64,000 nt of DNA from Staphylococcus sp. (lineage in GTDB: Bacteria; Bacteroidota; Bacteroidia; Bacteroidales; Muribaculaceae). The stretch lies in the NCBI GenBank assembly GCA_023665865.1, contig JAMPDC010000001.1, forward strand, positions 1,574,737 through 1,638,736, in the 5' to 3' direction. Position 1 is the first letter of the stretch. Each line of letters starts with the position of its first letter. This document shows positions 60,919-64,000 of the stretch, one piece after another. The notes beneath the pieces are model-generated. The model was not told where the DNA came from, did not search any database, and saw only the letters and a list, made by a program, of their open reading frames with translations. A program made the translations under genes and the position numbers.

Positions 60919-62424
60919 TCAGCTTACGACAATTTTTTTGTAGCGGGGGACAAGAAGCTTCATGATGCACCAGCCGACGAGGTAGGCGACACCACAGATG
61001 CAGAAGACGATGAAGTAGCCTGCGGGCTTGCCTTCGAAACTCATGAACGACATGTTGGTCTGTGCGGCATAGTCAAAGAGGATGCCTGAGCAGTAGTTGA
61101 TGAGGAAGGATCCGAGGCCGCCGGCCATGCCACCGATACCGATGATGGTTGCGATGGTCGATTTGGGGAACATGTCGCCTGCGACTGAGTAGATGTTGGC
61201 GCTCCATGACTGGTGTGCGGCACCGGCGATACCGATGATGATGATCGGGAGCCAGGGTGACATCGAGCTGAGAGGCTGTGCGAGCACCGCGAGAAGGGGG
61301 AAGACGGCGAAGATTAGCATTGCTCTCATGCGTGCGGCGTAGGGGTCGACGTTGATGCCCTTGCGTGCGGCGCGGTCGATGAAGATTGTCGGGAGCTTAC
61401 CGCCGTAGATGGAGAGCATCGTGATCAGATAGAGCACGAAGATCATCAGCATGCCTTCACCCGATGAGGTCGAGAGCTTGAAGACGTCGGTGATGTAGGC
61501 GGGTGTCCAGAAGAGGAAGAACCACCAGACGCCGTCGGTCAGGAACTTGCCGAAGAAGACGGCCCATGTCTGGGGATACTTGAAGCACTTGAGGAAGGGG
61601 ATGGTTGCTGTCTCGCTGTCCTCGACTTCTGCTTTCTGCTTGGCTGATTCATCGGGGGTGTCGTTGTCCTGCTCGATATAGGCGAGCTCGGCGGCATTGA
61701 CGTGCGGGTTTTTGGCGGGTTCCTTATAGAGGAAGATCCAGAAGCCCATCCAGACAAAGCCGAGGGCACCGATGATGATGAAGGCCATCTCCCAGCCGTT
61801 GCCCCAGCCGATGCTCTGGAAGTATTTGGCGAGCGGGCCGATGGTGAAGGGGGCGATGAGGGCGCCGACAGCTGAACCTGCGTTGAAGATTGAGGTTGCA
61901 TACGCACGGTCGCGCTTGGGGAAGTATTCGGCGGTCACCTTGATGGCGGCGGGGAAGTTGCCGGCCTCACCGAGAGCGAGGATGGTGCGGGCTGCGAGGA
62001 AGAAGTAGACTGAGACAGTGGCGATGGTTATGGCGAGGTCGCCTGTGGCCTGCACGAGACCGGCGGCGTCGTGGAGACCGAGGGTGGCTTCAGTGGCCAT
62101 GCCGCAGACTGCGTGGAGGCAGGCGCCGGCTGACCATACGCCGATTGCCCAGAGGTAGCCCTTCTTGGTGCCCATCCAGTCGATGAAGCGTCCGGCCAGA
62201 AGGTTGGCTACGGCATAGACGATGGAGAAGACTGCGGTGATGAGGCCGTAGTTGGCATCGGTCCAGTGAAACTCGGGAGAGATGAACTCCTTCCAGGTGA
62301 GCGAGAGCACCTGGCGGTCCATGTAGTTGACGGTCGTAGCAAGGAAAAGCAGGGCACAGATTGTCCAACGGAAGTTGGTCATTTTCTGGTTTGCAGCCGA
62401 GAGTGGGGAGGATACTGCTGCCAT
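60919..62424 (-). CDS. exuT: MFS hexuronate transporter (ExuT type)
   Basis: A 501-residue major facilitator protein of the anion:cation symporter family with 12 predicted membrane helices. NYMDRQVLSLTWKEFISPEF is the first-helix signature of ExuT/GudP-like transporters, RFIDWMGTKKGYLWAIGVWSAGAC follows helix 2, and EAGNFPAAIKVTAEYFPKRDRAYATSIFNAGSAVGAL lies in helices 4-5. A hydrophilic central loop (about 245-275) is rich in Glu and Asp. It should bring galacturonate/glucuronate into the cell. It starts three bases after uxaC, so the genes are co-transcribed. Confidence 0.9.
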   Translation of the reverse strand: MAAVSSPLSAANQKMTNFRWTICALLFLATTVNYMDRQVLSLTWKEFISPEFHWTDANYGLITAVFSIVYAVANLLAGRFIDWMGTKKGYLWAIGVWSAGACLHAVCGMATEATLGLHDAAGLVQATGDLAITIATVSVYFFLAARTILALGEAGNFPAAIKVTAEYFPKRDRAYATSIFNAGSAVGALIAPFTIGPLAKYFQSIGWGNGWEMAFIIIGALGFVWMGFWIFLYKEPAKNPHVNAAELAYIEQDNDTPDESAKQKAEVEDSETATIPFLKCFKYPQTWAVFFGKFLTDGVWWFFLFWTPAYITDVFKLSTSSGEGMLMIFVLYLITMLSIYGGKLPTIFIDRAARKGINVDPYAARMRAMLIFAVFPLLAVLAQPLSSMSPWLPIIIIGIAGAAHQSWSANIYSVAGDMFPKSTIATIIGIGGMAGGLGSFLINYCSGILFDYAAQTNMSFMSFEGKPAGYFIVFCICGVAYLVGWCIMKLLVPRYKKIVVS

Positions 62425-62427
62425 ACT

Positions 62428-63843
62428 TTAGAACTTGAAGTAGTTTTTGGCGTTGTTGTAGCAGATATCCTCGATCATCTGGTTGACACGTTTCTCTTCG
62501 TAGCCGGTGTAGGGGATGAGTCCGTTCTCGACGTCATTGCCGACGAGGTTGCAGAGCGTGCGGCGGAAGTATTCGTGGCGGGGGTATGAGAGGAATGAGC
62601 GGGAGTCGGTGAGCATACCGACGAAGCGGCTGAGCAGACCGAGGAGCGAGAGGGCGTTCATCTGCTTCTCCATGCCGTCCTTCTGGTCAAGGAACCACCA
62701 TCCTGAACCGAACTGGATCTTACCTGCCACTGAGCCGTCTTGGAAGTTGCCGAGCATTGTGGCGATCACTTCGTTGGCGCAGGGATTGAGGTTGTAGAGG
62801 ATGGTCTTTGTGAGTTTGCCGCGGGTGTTGAGGGTGTCAAGGAATTTGGCGCAGGCCTTGGCGGTAGTGAATTCGCCGATTGAGTCGAAGCCTGTGTCAG
62901 GACCGAGGAGCTTGAACATCTTGGTGTTGTTGTTGCGGATGGCTCCGTAGTGGAACTGCTGTGTCCAGCCTGACTCATAGTCCATTTCGCCGAAGACGAT
63001 GAGCATGGCGCTCTTGAACTTGAGGATTTCTTCCTTGGTGAGCTCCTTGCCGCCATAGACTTTGTCGAAGATGGCTTCGATCTCGCCGTCGGTGAAGTCT
63101 TCGGCATAGAATTCCTCGATGCCGTGGTCTGAGAGGCGGCAGCCCATCTCTTCGAAGAAGTCATGACGCTTCTGGAGGGCGTCAACCATGTCCTGGAACT
63201 TGTTGATCTCCACTCCCGATACCTCGGCGAGCTTTTCGACGTAGGCGCGGAATTCGGCGGGGTTTTCTACGGCCATGGCCTTGTCGGGACGCCATGTGGG
63301 GAGCATTTTGATCTCGAAGCCGCTGTCGCGCACCTGCTTGTGGTATTCGAGAGAGTCGACGGGATCGTCGGTTGTGCAGACGGTCTCGACGTTGTAGCGG
63401 CGCATGAGGCCGCGGGCGGTCATGTTGGGATCGTTGAGGAGCTTGTCGTTACACTCGTCGAAGATCTCGCGTGCGGTCTCGGGGTTGAGGAGCTTGTCGA
63501 TGCCGAAAGCGGTCTTGAGCTCGAGGTGGGTCCAGTGGTAGAGAGGATTACGGAAGGTGTAGGGGACTGTCTCTGCCCATTTCTGGAATTTTTCCCAGTC
63601 GGTGGTGTCGGTGCCGGTGCAGAAGCGCTCGTCAACACCGTTTGAACGCATTGCGCGCCATTTGTAGTGGTCACCGCCGAGCCAGATTTCGGTGATTGAT
63701 TTGAAACGGTGGTCGTCGGCTACCATCTTGGGGATGAGGTGGCAGTGGTAGTCGATGATAGGCATTTTAGCCGCGTGTTCGTGGTATAACTTCTGGGCAG
63801 TCTCAGTCTGCAACAGGAAGTTTTCGTCCATGAAAGGTTTCAT
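62428..63843 (-). CDS. uxaC: Uronate (glucuronate) isomerase
   Basis: A 471-residue enzyme of the amidohydrolase superfamily, interconverting D-glucuronate/D-fructuronate and D-galacturonate/D-tagaturonate. The metal ligands are in IIDYHCHL (His33, His35). Typical text: ITEIWLGGDHYKWRAMRSNGV, VCTTDDPVDSLEYH, and GIDKLLNPETAREIFD. The end LCNLVGNDVENGLIPYTG... is normal. It links pectin-derived galacturonate to the altronate/mannonate branches. The partial gene upstream is probably altronate dehydratase. Confidence 0.95.
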   Translation of the reverse strand: MKPFMDENFLLQTETAQKLYHEHAAKMPIIDYHCHLIPKMVADDHRFKSITEIWLGGDHYKWRAMRSNGVDERFCTGTDTTDWEKFQKWAETVPYTFRNPLYHWTHLELKTAFGIDKLLNPETAREIFDECNDKLLNDPNMTARGLMRRYNVETVCTTDDPVDSLEYHKQVRDSGFEIKMLPTWRPDKAMAVENPAEFRAYVEKLAEVSGVEINKFQDMVDALQKRHDFFEEMGCRLSDHGIEEFYAEDFTDGEIEAIFDKVYGGKELTKEEILKFKSAMLIVFGEMDYESGWTQQFHYGAIRNNNTKMFKLLGPDTGFDSIGEFTTAKACAKFLDTLNTRGKLTKTILYNLNPCANEVIATMLGNFQDGSVAGKIQFGSGWWFLDQKDGMEKQMNALSLLGLLSRFVGMLTDSRSFLSYPRHEYFRRTLCNLVGNDVENGLIPYTGYEEKRVNQMIEDICYNNAKNYFKF

Positions 63844-63898
63844 GATTGCAAATTTTAAGGGTTAAAAAACAAGGGAGGAGAGAGAGGATGACGGGCGC

Positions 63899-64000
63899 TT
63901 AGAGTGTCACACCGTTTTTGAAGATAGAGATCTCGTGGATGCCGCTCTTCTCGGAGTTGACTTCTTCGCCGGAGGCTACCTTGAGCACATAGGCGATGAA
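63899..64000 (-). CDS. C-terminal end of probable altronate dehydratase (UxaA-like)
   Basis: Only the last 33 codons are in the window, reading ...YVLKVASGEEVNSEKSGIHEISIFKNGVTL and stop. This ending (ASGE....E..G.(H/R)EI.IFK.GVTL) matches the C-terminus of UxaA-type altronate dehydratases from memory. The context before uxaC and an ExuT-type transporter fits. Altronate dehydratase converts altronate to 2-keto-3-deoxygluconate. The fragment is too short for certainty. Confidence 0.7.
   Translation of the reverse strand, partial: FIAYVLKVASGEEVNSEKSGIHEISIFKNGVTL

Overview
The window is chromosomal DNA from a member of the Bacteroidales, probably a gut Muribaculaceae-like species (the family is an inference). 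The evidence is the SusC/SusD pair, lipoproteins with Bacteroidetes-type lipoboxes, type IX secretion (T9SS) parts, GLPGLI-family proteins, and promoters of the Bacteroidetes form TTG-N19..21-TAnnTTTG with no Shine-Dalgarno sequences.

Region by region. 1-4.4 kb is an accessory edge: a tyrosine recombinase cut by the left end, a GNAT acetyltransferase, degenerate sequence, a small frameshifted gene, a YciI-like protein, a META-domain lipoprotein and a small DUF2185-like protein. 4.4-13.4 kb is locus 1 of a repeated theme: a TPR/transmembrane/HTH lipoprotein regulator, two OMP_b-brl_3-type outer membrane barrels with an unknown cytoplasmic protein between them, and two GLPGLI proteins. 13.5-28.4 kb is mostly core: SPFH protein plus RHH protein, two GH28 pectinases on the minus strand, GH25 lysozyme, PorU sortase, a small lipoprotein, S41 protease, CoaD and ParE. 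26.7-35 kb is locus 2: a second TPR/TM/HTH regulator, a small lipoprotein, three GLPGLI genes (two of them recent duplicates separated by a palindromic repeat element) and a carboxypeptidase-regulatory-domain barrel. 35-53 kb is mixed: surface and redox-like lipoproteins, outer membrane phospholipase A, Tpx, Dtd, MazG-like, DeoC, a GYF_2/CD225 - DUF2752 - PgpH-like overlapping cluster, a GH3 glucosidase, tRNA-Arg(CCG), uracil-DNA glycosylase, a C_GCAxxG_C_C protein, a T9SS plug-type protein, a DUF3109 protein, glutamate dehydrogenase and a ferredoxin. 53.6-64 kb, all on the minus strand, is a SusC-SusD-lipoprotein-surface protein operon preceded by a hexuronate operon (uxaA fragment, uxaC, ExuT-type MFS transporter).

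How the genes fit together. The GH28 enzymes could release galacturonate, which the UxaC/UxaA/MFS genes would import and catabolise; the nearby SusCD system may supply a glycan, although its substrate is not shown by sequence. PorU, the plug-type protein and a SusCD-linked protein with a T9SS-like C-terminus indicate an active type IX pathway. The most interesting unexplained system is the pair of loci in which a TPR-TM-HTH lipoprotein precedes outer membrane barrels and multiple GLPGLI proteins. A second unusual signal is a family of mosaic intergenic elements built from three palindromic words, seen at 30.3, 31.4 and 53.2-53.5 kb.
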